DNA from: Streptomyces griseiscabiei
GTDB taxonomy: Bacteria > Actinomycetota > Actinomycetes > Streptomycetales > Streptomycetaceae
DNA: 64,000 bases
NCBI RefSeq assembly: GCF_020010925.1
Contig: NZ_JAGJBZ010000003.1
Coordinates: forward strand, 1,153,007 to 1,217,006
Reading direction: 5' to 3'
Shown piece after piece: positions 19,747 through 27,952 of the stretch (the first letter of the stretch is position 1; every line of letters begins with the position of its first letter). Under the pieces are notes generated by a model. The model had not been told where the DNA came from. It ran no database searches and saw nothing but the letters and a program-made list of their open reading frames with translations. The position numbers and the translations under genes were made by a program.

Positions 19747-21126
19747 GTGCCAGCAAGTGCAACGAACACCCTGCGAGTCGCCGTACTCGCGGACTCCGAC
19801 ACCCGGTGGAAATGGGGCGCGCTCACCGCGCGGCGCCTCGCTCCCGAGGGCGCGGACCTCCGCCTGGACGGCTTCCTCCTGCGCGGCCGAGCCACCCCCA
19901 CCGCCCGCCAGTTGCGGGAGGTCGGGGTCAGCCCCGACTCCCTGCGCGAGGTGACCGGCCTCGAATTCCTGCGCGCCATGAAGGAGGACACGAAGGAGGA
20001 CACGAACGACGACACCACGCAGCAGCCGTACGACGTCGTCCTGCTCTCCCTCGTCGGCGGGGGCGTCCAGGCGATACTGCACGGCCTGCGCCGGGCCTGG
20101 GCAGGGCGCCGCAAGCGGCCGGTGGTCGTCACCGGTTACGTCGGTGTCGTCTACGAGAAGCTGGCCGACGGTCTGCTGCTGCGGCACGGCGCGGACCTCG
20201 TCCTCGCCAACTCCCGCCAGGACGCGGACCGTTTCCGGGCGGTGTACGAAGGTGTGGGCGCCGACGCCTCCTCGGTCACCGAGGTCGCGCTGCCCTTCCT
20301 GGGCGGCAGGCCCTACGCCGGTGCCGAGGACCCCTACACGGTCGTCTTCGCCGTACAGCCGTCCGTCCCCGACAACCGCGGGGACCGTACGTACCTGCTG
20401 AACCGGCTCGTCCAGCACGCGAGGCGGCACCCGGAGCGCGAGGTGCTGCTGAAGCTGCGCTCCAAGCCGGGCGAGCACACCACGCACATCGAGGAACTGC
20501 CGTACCAGAAGCTGGCGGAGAAGCTCCCCGGCGGACTGCCGGCCAACTTCCGCCTCGCGTACGGGAACATGGGCGAGGTCCTCGACACCACCGACCTGCT
20601 GGTCACGGTCAGCTCCACGGCCGCCCTGGAGTCGCTGCACCGCCGCATCCCCACGGTCGTCCTCACCGACCTCGGCATCCGCGAGACCCTCGGCAACCAC
20701 CACTTCGTCGGCTCCGGCTGCCTCGCCTCCTGGGACCAGCTGGACGCCGGGTACGAACCGGTGCCCGACCCCGAGTGGGTGGCCCGGCAGGGTGTCGTCG
20801 CTGGGGGCACCTCCCGGACGCAGTCTGGGGGAGGCTCGTACGGCGCCGCCTTCGACGCGGCCCGCGACCGCATCGCCAAGCTGATCGCGGCCGACCGGCT
20901 GCCGCCGCTGGAGCCCTACTACACGCCCGTCACCGCGCCCGGCTATCTGCCCGGCATCCTCGCCCGCCACCATCTCGGCCCCGACGGCGACCCGTTGCCC
21001 GGAGCGCCCGCCGCCGACCGGCAGGCCGGCCCCGTACGGCAGATCGTGCGCCGGGCGGCGCGCGGCGCCTACCGCCACGGAGTGCAGCGCGTGGCCCCCG
21101 TCATCCGCCGGATGGGGGAGCTGTGA
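19747..21126 (+). CDS. DUF6716-like putative glycosyltransferase
   Basis: 459 residues. The N-terminal LRVAVLADSDTRWKWGALTARRL, mid-region VVVTGYVGVVYEKLADGLLLR and LLKLRSKPGEHTTHIEELPY, and late DLLVTVSSTAALESLHRRIPTV form a GT-B-like fold with features of CDP-glycerol/polysialyl transferases. This is the family I know as DUF6716. Two oddities: a short tandem KEDTKEDTNDDT near residue 95, and a GGTSRTQSGGGSYG insert near residue 357 encoded by a dispersed DNA element. GTG 19747 is chosen; it may be leaderless. It starts the operon with the CMP-sugar synthetase. Confidence 0.75.
   Translation: MPASATNTLRVAVLADSDTRWKWGALTARRLAPEGADLRLDGFLLRGRATPTARQLREVGVSPDSLREVTGLEFLRAMKEDTKEDTNDDTTQQPYDVVLLSLVGGGVQAILHGLRRAWAGRRKRPVVVTGYVGVVYEKLADGLLLRHGADLVLANSRQDADRFRAVYEGVGADASSVTEVALPFLGGRPYAGAEDPYTVVFAVQPSVPDNRGDRTYLLNRLVQHARRHPEREVLLKLRSKPGEHTTHIEELPYQKLAEKLPGGLPANFRLAYGNMGEVLDTTDLLVTVSSTAALESLHRRIPTVVLTDLGIRETLGNHHFVGSGCLASWDQLDAGYEPVPDPEWVARQGVVAGGTSRTQSGGGSYGAAFDAARDRIAKLIAADRLPPLEPYYTPVTAPGYLPGILARHHLGPDGDPLPGAPAADRQAGPVRQIVRRAARGAYRHGVQRVAPVIRRMGEL
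20801..20834. repeat. Dispersed GGGGGCACCTCCC/CTGGGGGAGG element inside a coding sequence
   Basis: CTGGGGGCACCTCCC followed by GGACGCAGT and CTGGGGGAGG. From memory this type of element is common between Streptomyces genes. Here it is read as GGTSRTQSGGG in the DUF6716-like protein. Confidence 0.65.
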
Positions 21127-21170
21127 GCCGCCGCCCGACCCCTTCGCACGCACCGCAAGGAGTTCCAGCC

Positions 21171-22472
21171 ATGTCCAACCCGGAAGCGGGACCGGCGCCT
21201 TCGGTCCGCCGCGTCCTCGCCGTGATCCCCGCCCGCGGCGGCTCCAAGGGCGTCCCCGCCAAGAACCTCGCCCCCGTCGGCGGCGTTCCGCTGGTGGCCC
21301 GCGCGGTGCGCGAGTGCCTCGGCGCCCGGCTGGTGACCGATGTCGTCGTCTCCACCGACGACCACGCCATCGCCGCCGCCGCCCGGGTCTCCGGCGCCGA
21401 GGTCGTCCTGCGGCCCGCCGCCATCGCCGGTGACACCGCCACCTCCGAGGCGGCCGTGCTGCACGCCCTGGACGCCCACGAGGCGCTGCACGGCTCGCCG
21501 GTCGACGTCGTCCTGCTCGTCCAGTGCACCAGCCCGTTCATCCTCCGCGAGGACATCGACGGCGTGGCCCGCGCGGTCGTCGAACACGGCGCCGACACGG
21601 CCCTGACCGTCGCCCCGTTCCACGGCTTCATCTGGCGCGACACCGCCGACGAACCCGCGACCGCCGAAGCCGCCCACCCGGGAGCCGTGGACGGCGAGAC
21701 GGCCGAACCCCTCGACACCGCCGGCGGCTACGGCGTCAACCACGACAAGTCCTTCCGCCCCCGCCGCCAGGACCGCCCGCAGGACCTGCTGGAGACCGGC
21801 GCCGCCTACGCGATGGACGCCGCCGGACTGCGCAAGCACCAGCACCGCTTCTTCGGCCGTACGGAACTCGTCCGCACCGACCCCGCCCGGGTCCTGGAGA
21901 TCGACGATCCGCACGACCTCGCCCGCGCCCAGGCCCTCGCGCCGCTCTTCGACGCGAACCGCCCCGGCGCCCTCCCCACCCACGACGACATCGACGCCGT
22001 GGTCCTCGACTTCGACGGCACCCAGACCGACGACCGGGTGCTGATCGACTCCGAGGGACGGGAGTTCGTCTCCGTGCACCGCGGCGACGGACTCGGTATC
22101 GCGGCCCTCCGCAGGAGCGGCCTGGAGATGCTGATCCTGTCCTCGGAACAGAACCCGGTCGTCGCCGCCCGCGCCCGGAAGCTCAAGCTCCCGGTGCTCC
22201 ACGGCATCGACCGGAAAGACCTCGCACTGAAGCAGTGGTGCGAGGAGCAGGGCATCGCGCCGGAGCGCGTGCTCTACGTCGGCAACGACGTCAACGACCT
22301 CCCGTGCTTCGCCCTCGTGGGCTGGCCCGTGGCGGTCGGCAGCGCCCACGACGTCGTACGCGGCGCCGCACGCGCGATCACCACCGTCCCCGGTGGCGAC
22401 GGCGCGATCCGGGAGATCGCCGGCTGGATCCTCGGCCCCTCCCTCGACTCTCTCGACTCCCTCACCAAGTAA
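21171..22472 (+). CDS. CMP-nonulosonate synthetase fused to a HAD phosphatase
   Basis: 433-residue bifunctional protein. Residues about 14-245 are a CMP-sialate/Kdn synthetase: VLAVIPARGGSKGVPAKNLA is the CTP-binding opening, LLVQCTSPFILREDIDGV the catalytic core, ending DDPHDLARAQ. Residues about 270-430 are a KdsC-like HAD phosphatase: VVLDFDGTQTDDRV (motif I Asp nucleophile), LILSSEQNPVVAARA (motif II Ser) and YVGNDVNDLPCF (motif IV). It should activate Kdn or a sialic acid with CTP and could remove a 9-phosphate first. ATG 21171 has AAGGAG eight bases upstream. The next gene, a NeuB-type synthase, starts 13 bp later. Confidence 0.88.
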   Translation: MSNPEAGPAPSVRRVLAVIPARGGSKGVPAKNLAPVGGVPLVARAVRECLGARLVTDVVVSTDDHAIAAAARVSGAEVVLRPAAIAGDTATSEAAVLHALDAHEALHGSPVDVVLLVQCTSPFILREDIDGVARAVVEHGADTALTVAPFHGFIWRDTADEPATAEAAHPGAVDGETAEPLDTAGGYGVNHDKSFRPRRQDRPQDLLETGAAYAMDAAGLRKHQHRFFGRTELVRTDPARVLEIDDPHDLARAQALAPLFDANRPGALPTHDDIDAVVLDFDGTQTDDRVLIDSEGREFVSVHRGDGLGIAALRRSGLEMLILSSEQNPVVAARARKLKLPVLHGIDRKDLALKQWCEEQGIAPERVLYVGNDVNDLPCFALVGWPVAVGSAHDVVRGAARAITTVPGGDGAIREIAGWILGPSLDSLDSLTK

Positions 22473-22485
22473 GGAACCCTCCGTC

Positions 22486-23424
22486 ATGAGCACCAACTCC
22501 CGTCTGCGCACCTTCGGTTCGAAGACCGCCGGCCCCGGCCACCCCGTCTACGTGGTCGGCGAGATCGGCATCAACCACAACGGTGAGCTGGAGAACGCCT
22601 TCAAGCTGATCGACGCCGCCGCCGAGGCCGGCTGCGACGCCGTCAAGTTCCAGAAGCGCACCCCCGAGATCTGCACCCCCCGCGACCAGTGGGACATCGA
22701 GCGCGACACCCCCTGGGGCCGCATGACCTACATCGACTACCGCCACCGCGTGGAGTTCGGTGAGGACGAGTACCGCCAGATCGACGACTACGCCAAGAGC
22801 AAGAACATCGACTGGTTCGCCTCCCCGTGGGACACCGAGGCCGTCGCCTTCCTGGAGAAGTTCGACGTCCCCGCCCACAAGGTGGCCTCCGCCTCCCTGA
22901 CCGACGACGAGCTGCTGCGCTCCCTGCGCGCCACCAACCGCACGGTCATCCTCTCCACCGGCATGTCGACCCCGAAGCAGATCCGCCACGCGGTCGAGAT
23001 CCTCGGCTCGGACAACATCCTGCTCTGCCACGCCACCTCGACCTACCCGGCGCAGGCGGAGGAGCTGAACCTCCGCGTCATCAACACCCTCCAGGCCGAG
23101 TACCCGAACGTCCCGATCGGCTACTCCGGCCACGAGACGGGCCTGCAGACCACGCTCGCCGCGGTCGCCCTCGGCGCCACCTTCGTCGAGCGCCACATCA
23201 CCCTCGACCGCGCGATGTGGGGCTCCGACCAGGCCGCCTCCGTCGAGCCCGGCGGCCTCACCCGCCTGGTCCGCGACATCCGCACCATCGAGGCCTCCCT
23301 CGGCGACGGCGTCAAGAAGGTCTACGACTCCGAGCTGGGCCCCATGAAGAAGCTGCGCCGTGTCACCGGCGTCGTCGCCGAGGCGGAGATCGCGGCGGCG
23401 GCGGGCGAGCCGGTCGGCGTCTGA
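22486..23424 (+). CDS. NeuB-type nonulosonate (sialate/Kdn) synthase
   Basis: 312 residues. It should condense phosphoenolpyruvate with a six-carbon sugar (or its 6-phosphate) to give a nine-carbon acid. NeuB barrel motifs: VVGEIGINHNGELENAFKLI, AVKFQKR, ASPWDTEAV, LSTGMSTPKQI, LCHATSTYPA, IGYSGHETG, VERHITLDRAMWGSDQAASV. It ends soon after the barrel (KKLRRVTGVVAEAEI), so the C-terminal SAF/antifreeze-like domain present in most NeuB proteins (about 345 residues) is missing. AAGGAA before the ATG serves as ribosome binding site. From memory, Streptomyces homologues make Kdn for wall teichulosonic acid. Confidence 0.88.
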   Translation: MSTNSRLRTFGSKTAGPGHPVYVVGEIGINHNGELENAFKLIDAAAEAGCDAVKFQKRTPEICTPRDQWDIERDTPWGRMTYIDYRHRVEFGEDEYRQIDDYAKSKNIDWFASPWDTEAVAFLEKFDVPAHKVASASLTDDELLRSLRATNRTVILSTGMSTPKQIRHAVEILGSDNILLCHATSTYPAQAEELNLRVINTLQAEYPNVPIGYSGHETGLQTTLAAVALGATFVERHITLDRAMWGSDQAASVEPGGLTRLVRDIRTIEASLGDGVKKVYDSELGPMKKLRRVTGVVAEAEIAAAAGEPVGV

Positions 23425-23467
23425 CACCACCACCCCACCCACCAAGGGAAGCGACGGTCGTACGTCG

Positions 23468-24574
23468 ATGAGCCCCCGCGCCGGAACCGCCGGCCCCCAC
23501 ACTCTCGCCTTCGTCGAGAGCCCGGTACAGCTGTTGAACGTGCTGGAGTGGGCGCACGCCCACTCCCTCGGCACACCCGATGACCCCGGCGCGGGGCCCT
23601 TCGGTTCCGGTGGCGCGGGGCTCACCCTGGTGGTCCTGTCGCCCAACGACCCCATGACCCGAGGCCAGTTGCGCCGGATGGCGGAGCTGGCCCGGGACGA
23701 GGGCCACGACGTCCGCTGGGAGGAGGCGCGCGGCGGCACCGCGGCCCCCTTCCGCACGGTCGGCGGCCTCGCCCCCCTCCTGCGCACCGCGCGCCGCATC
23801 GTGCTGGGCGACCCCTTCTCGCGCTACGTCCAGCTCCTGCTGACCATCACCCGGGCACCGGACGTGGTCGTCGTCGACGACGGCACCGCGACCATGGAGT
23901 TCGTGTCCCAGCTGGCCCGCGGCGAACGTCTCGTCCGCTGGCACCGCAAGGGCGGCCGGCCCGGCCCCCGCGACCTGATCTTCGCCCCGGTCTCCTCCAA
24001 GGCCCGCAAGCGCCTCACCCCGGCCTCGGGCGGACGCGTCGAGGTCTTCTCCTCCATGCCGATCGACGAGACCCCCGAGGGCGTCTCCGTCACGGCCAAC
24101 GACTTCTCCTGGACCCGGGCCCGCTTCGGCCCGCCCCGCATCACCAAGGGCGCCGACCTCGTGGGCACCTCCCTGGTGGAGACCGGAGTGGTGGACGGCG
24201 ACCGCTACCTCGAAGCCGTGCGCTCCCTCGCGAAGGCCCACGGCGCCACCCGCTACTTCGCCCACCGCCGCGAGAGCGCCGAGAAACTCCACACCCTGGC
24301 GGCCGAGACGGGCCTGGAGATCGTCCGCCCCGACCTCCCCCTCGAACTCATCGCCCGCCGCGGCCCCATCGGCCGGACGATCCTGAGCTTCCCGTCGACG
24401 GTGGTCCACACCCTGCCGCTGGCGCTCGCCGGGACGGACGTCCGCGTGGCCGTCTGCGACATCGACCCCACCTGGCTCACCCAGCACGCCTCCCCCCGCG
24501 CCCAGGGCTTCCTGTCCGGGGTCACGGGCACGGCACGCGACGTCCACCGGCTGTCGTCGGTGGCGTCGGTCTGA
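23468..24574 (+). CDS. GT52-like sialyltransferase-family protein
   Basis: 368 residues. The N-terminus HTLAFVESPVQLLNVLEWA matches the opening of GT52/polysialyltransferase-like enzymes, and VVVVDDGTATMEFVSQLARG and ATRYFAHRRESAEKL are consistent internal stretches. PSTVVHTLPLALAG near the C-terminus resembles the conserved SS/T motif of these transferases. Probably transfers the CMP-activated nonulosonate made by the two upstream genes. ATG 23468 has no strong ribosome binding site, but the gene is 43 bp after neuB and likely in the same operon. Confidence 0.75.
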   Translation: MSPRAGTAGPHTLAFVESPVQLLNVLEWAHAHSLGTPDDPGAGPFGSGGAGLTLVVLSPNDPMTRGQLRRMAELARDEGHDVRWEEARGGTAAPFRTVGGLAPLLRTARRIVLGDPFSRYVQLLLTITRAPDVVVVDDGTATMEFVSQLARGERLVRWHRKGGRPGPRDLIFAPVSSKARKRLTPASGGRVEVFSSMPIDETPEGVSVTANDFSWTRARFGPPRITKGADLVGTSLVETGVVDGDRYLEAVRSLAKAHGATRYFAHRRESAEKLHTLAAETGLEIVRPDLPLELIARRGPIGRTILSFPSTVVHTLPLALAGTDVRVAVCDIDPTWLTQHASPRAQGFLSGVTGTARDVHRLSSVASV

Positions 24575-24690
24575 CCTCCGCCTCGCGTGTTCGCTCCGGG
24601 AGTATCCGGAGCCGTCGCGTCCCCGGTCGTCCCGCGCCTATCGTGCCGCGAGACCGGGGACGGCGAAGTGCCTTCCCCCGAGGGGGAGTT

Positions 24691-25887
24691 GTGACGACAC
24701 ACGGCGAGCGCACCCGGCTGACACCCACGGCGGACGGCCACAAGGTCACCCCCGCCGAACTCTTCTTCGACCTGGTCTTCGTCTACGCGATCACCCAGGT
24801 CACCGCCCTGATGGCCGCCGACCCCACCGCCCCGCGCCTGCTCGGCGGCATGGTCGTCCTCGCCCTCCTGTGGTGGTGCTGGTGCTGCTTCGCCTGGCTC
24901 GGCAACGTCGTCCGCGCCGACTCAGGCGGCATGTTCGCGGTGCTGGTGGCGGTGATGGCGGTCGTCCTGGTCGTCTCCCTGACGGTCCCCGAGGTCTACG
25001 ACGACGCCCCGGGCGGCCTGGACGCGCCCCTGCTCTTCGTGGCCTGCTACGGCGCGGTCCGCGTCCTGCACCTGGTGACCTACTGGCTCTCCGCCCCCGA
25101 CGACACGGCCCTGCGCGCCACCCTCCGCCGCACCGCCCTGCTCTCGGTGCTCCCGCCCTCCACCCTGCTGCTGGCGGGCGCGGCCTTCGACGGCATGACC
25201 CGGATCCTGATCTGGCTCGCCGCGGTGCTCATCGACTACGCGGGCATCTTCGTCACCGGGAAATCGGGCTGGCGCCTCGCCTCCCCCGCGCACTTCTCCG
25301 AACGCCACGGCCTGATCGTCATCATCGCGCTCGGCGAGTCCATCGTCGCGATCGGCGTCGGCGTCACCGGCCACCCGGTCTCCGCCCCGGTCGTCGCCGC
25401 CGCGGCCCTCGGCCTGCTGGCCGTCGCCGCGCTGTGGCGCCTGTACTTCCACGGTGTCGCCGAACCGGCCGAACACCGCCTCGCCGCCCTGACCGGCGAC
25501 GACCGCACGGTCCTGGCCCGCGACACCTACACCTTCCTCCACCTGCCCCTGGTGGCCGGCGTGGTCATCACCGCCCTCGGGATGAAGAAGACCCTCCAGC
25601 AGGTCGCCGACACCGGCCACTACGGCCCGGCCGAGCCCCTGCACGGCATGCCCGCCTGGGCCCTGGCCGGCGGCGCGGGCCTCTTCCTGCTCGGCGCCGC
25701 CGCGATCCTGCTCCGCACCACCGGCCGCCACGCCCCGGTCCTGCTCGTCGGCGGCGTGACCTGTCTGGCCGCGGGCCCGCTCGTCGCCCTGGTCCCGGCC
25801 CTGGCGGCCCTCGCGGCCCTGGCCGCCGTGATCACCGCCGTGCTCCTCCTGCACGGCCGCCCGCCCCGGCCGGCCACCGCCGGCTGA
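24691..25887 (+). CDS. Low-temperature-requirement protein A (LtrA) family membrane protein
   Basis: 398 residues with about a dozen hydrophobic helices. The family opening TPAELFFDLVFVYAITQVT lies near residue 20, and HFSERHGLIVIIALGESIVAIGVGV is the second signature. Function is unknown; the name comes from a Listeria cold-growth mutant. GTG 24691 has AGGGGGAG five bases upstream. It is separated by 116 bp from the glycan operon and probably unrelated to it. Confidence 0.85.
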   Translation: MTTHGERTRLTPTADGHKVTPAELFFDLVFVYAITQVTALMAADPTAPRLLGGMVVLALLWWCWCCFAWLGNVVRADSGGMFAVLVAVMAVVLVVSLTVPEVYDDAPGGLDAPLLFVACYGAVRVLHLVTYWLSAPDDTALRATLRRTALLSVLPPSTLLLAGAAFDGMTRILIWLAAVLIDYAGIFVTGKSGWRLASPAHFSERHGLIVIIALGESIVAIGVGVTGHPVSAPVVAAAALGLLAVAALWRLYFHGVAEPAEHRLAALTGDDRTVLARDTYTFLHLPLVAGVVITALGMKKTLQQVADTGHYGPAEPLHGMPAWALAGGAGLFLLGAAAILLRTTGRHAPVLLVGGVTCLAAGPLVALVPALAALAALAAVITAVLLLHGRPPRPATAG

Positions 25888-26381
25888 GCGCCGGGAGGGT
25901 CGCACCCGTCCCGGCCCCGCGCCCCCCACCGCCCCCGTGATCCCTGTCACCACCGCCGCCCCCGGACCACCCGGGCGCACCGCGCGGCCCCCGCACCCCG
26001 GTCGCCCCGCGCAACCGCAGGCCACCGCCCTCGCGGGCTTCCCGTCTTCCCGACCGCGACGCCTTCCGGGGGACCCCTTCGCACACACGGCGTAACCGAA
26101 CCGGCGCGCGGCGGAGACGGTTCCGGGACGGCGGGCCGGCGCGGACGTGGTATCCGTGGAGTGTGGGAATCGTCCGGACACCCCCGGACGTTTAGACGAT
26201 GGGATTCGCGGGCAACCCCGGCGCTCCCTTCTCCGAGGTCCGCCCGCCCGCGACGAAGCGAACGGGTATACCCATCCCTGCCAATACGTATGCGTTGTGC
26301 GACCGGAAATCTTCCCCTCGCGGGCTGATTTTTTGTTGATCGAGGGTGAGAAGGTCGCCCGATCGCCCTACCCTTCAGAGG
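25888..26381. other. Long intergenic stretch with probable leaderless promoter
   Basis: No gene is supported in these 494 bases. Near the right end GTGAGA (26346-26351) and TACCCT (26369-26374), 17 bases apart, resemble -35 and -10 boxes; the expected transcript start falls at about 26382, on the GTG of the next gene. A TTTTTTG run at 26329-26335 is the only AT-rich tract. Confidence 0.45.
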
Positions 26382-27647
26382 GTGAACCAACTGATGTCCC
26401 GAGAGTCCGAGGCCGATCAGCCAGGGGAAGCCGAAGCGTCGCTCCCCGGTACGTTGCCGGAAGCCCTCCGTGCCGAACTCGTCGCCTTCCGCCGCGACTT
26501 GCACATGCACCCGGAGCTGGGCAACCAGGAGTTCCGTACGACCGCCGCGATCAAGGCCCGCCTGGAGAAGGCGGGCCTCCACCCGCGTGTGCTCCCCAGC
26601 GGCACCGGACTCATCTGTGACATCGGCACCTGGGACGGCTCCGACAGCTCCGCGCTCGCCCTGCGCGCCGACATCGACGCCCTCCCCATCCCGGACACCA
26701 AGGTGGACTGCGACTACCGCTCCACCGTCCCGGACCGCGCCCACGCCTGCGGCCACGACGTGCACACCACCGTCGTCCTCGGCGCCGGCCTCGTCCTCGC
26801 CGACCTGCACCGCCAGGGGCAGCTGCCCCGCCCCGTCCGGCTGATCTTCCAGCCCGCCGAGGAGGTGCTGCCCGGCGGCGCCGCCGACGTCATCAAGACC
26901 GGCGCGCTCGACGGGGTGGGCCGGATCATCGCCGTGCACTGCGACCCGAGGGTCGACGCCGGCCGTATCGGGCTCCGCCACGGCCCCATCACCTCCGCCT
27001 GCGACCGGCTGGAGCTGTCCCTCGACGGACCCGGCGGCCACACCGCCCGCCCCCACCTCACCACCGACCTCGTCACCGCCGCCGCCCGGGTCGTCACCGA
27101 CGTGCCCGCGCTGGTCGGCCGCCGCTTCGACGCCCGCGCCGGGCTCGTCGTGACCTGGGGCCGGATCGAGTCGGGCCACGCGCCGAACGTCATCCCGCAG
27201 CACGCGGAGCTGTCCGGCACCGTCCGCTGCCTGGACATCAACGCCTGGCGGCAGGCCCCCGACCTCATCCACGAGGCGGTCCAGGAGGTCGCGGTGATGC
27301 ACCGCGCCAAGCCCGAGATCAACTACATCCGGGGCGTCCCGCCGGTGGTCAACGACCCCGTGGTCACCGAACTCCTCCACGATTCGATGACGGCCCGCCG
27401 CGGCGCCGAGTCCGTCGAGGACACCGAGCAGAGCCTCGGCGGCGAGGACTTCTCCTGGTACCTGGAGCACGTCCCCGGCGCCATGGCCCGCCTGGGTGTC
27501 CGCCGACCGGGCGACCTCACCGTCCGCGACCTCCACCAGGGCGACTTCGACGCCGACGAGCACGCCATCACCGTGGGCGTCGAGCTCTTCACCGCCGCCG
27601 CCCTCCTGGACGCCCGGATGCGCGCCCTCGACACGGCCGGCCGGTAG
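26382..27647 (+). CDS. M20-family amidohydrolase
   Basis: About 421 residues, of the peptidase M20/hippurate hydrolase group that cleaves N-acyl amino acids. FRRDLHMHPELGNQEFRTT, ALRADIDALPI, HACGHDVHTTVVLGA (metal-binding HxCGHDxH) and LIFQPAEE (catalytic Glu) lie in the first domain. GPGGHTARPH marks the dimerisation domain, and SLGGEDFSWYLEHVPGAM with the last metal ligand region closes the fold. GTG 26382 fits a leaderless start; ATG 26394 is an alternative. It precedes the nucleoside genes but carries no CTACGCGCGTAG site. Confidence 0.88.
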   Translation: MNQLMSRESEADQPGEAEASLPGTLPEALRAELVAFRRDLHMHPELGNQEFRTTAAIKARLEKAGLHPRVLPSGTGLICDIGTWDGSDSSALALRADIDALPIPDTKVDCDYRSTVPDRAHACGHDVHTTVVLGAGLVLADLHRQGQLPRPVRLIFQPAEEVLPGGAADVIKTGALDGVGRIIAVHCDPRVDAGRIGLRHGPITSACDRLELSLDGPGGHTARPHLTTDLVTAAARVVTDVPALVGRRFDARAGLVVTWGRIESGHAPNVIPQHAELSGTVRCLDINAWRQAPDLIHEAVQEVAVMHRAKPEINYIRGVPPVVNDPVVTELLHDSMTARRGAESVEDTEQSLGGEDFSWYLEHVPGAMARLGVRRPGDLTVRDLHQGDFDADEHAITVGVELFTAAALLDARMRALDTAGR

Positions 27648-27869
27648 AACAGCCTGTCGGGTTGCGGCCCGTCCCCCCTCGCGGCAGCCTGGTGCGCGTG
27701 TCCGTACGACCCCCGTACGGACCGCGCACCTTCACGCTGAAGTCACCCCATGTACACGGAACGCGAGGGCTGTGAGAGGCACCGTGCCCGGCAGATCCCT
27801 TTCGCTCCCCTGGTTCACGAGGGCGTAACGGCCACCGGCACGAATGGATAACGGCCAGCCGGAACCCCG

Positions 27870-27898
27870 TTCCCAGGAGGGTCTACGCGCGTTAATGT
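27870..27898 (+). promoter_or_regulatory. Promoter and operator of the first BMP lipoprotein gene
   Basis: TTCCCA (27870-27875), a 17-base spacer and TAATGT (27893-27898) form a plausible promoter. CTACGCGCGTTA (27883-27894), one of six related operator sites in the window, fills the spacer and touches the -10. Confidence 0.75.
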
Positions 27899-27952
27899 GC
27901 GCCGAACTGAGCACCCGGTCGCGGGGCTGTGGAGAAGATGGGGAACTTCAAG

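Noticed and set aside
26147..26620. Possible gene overlapping the amidohydrolase start
   Set aside because: The translation has no domain and runs out of frame through clear M20 motifs.
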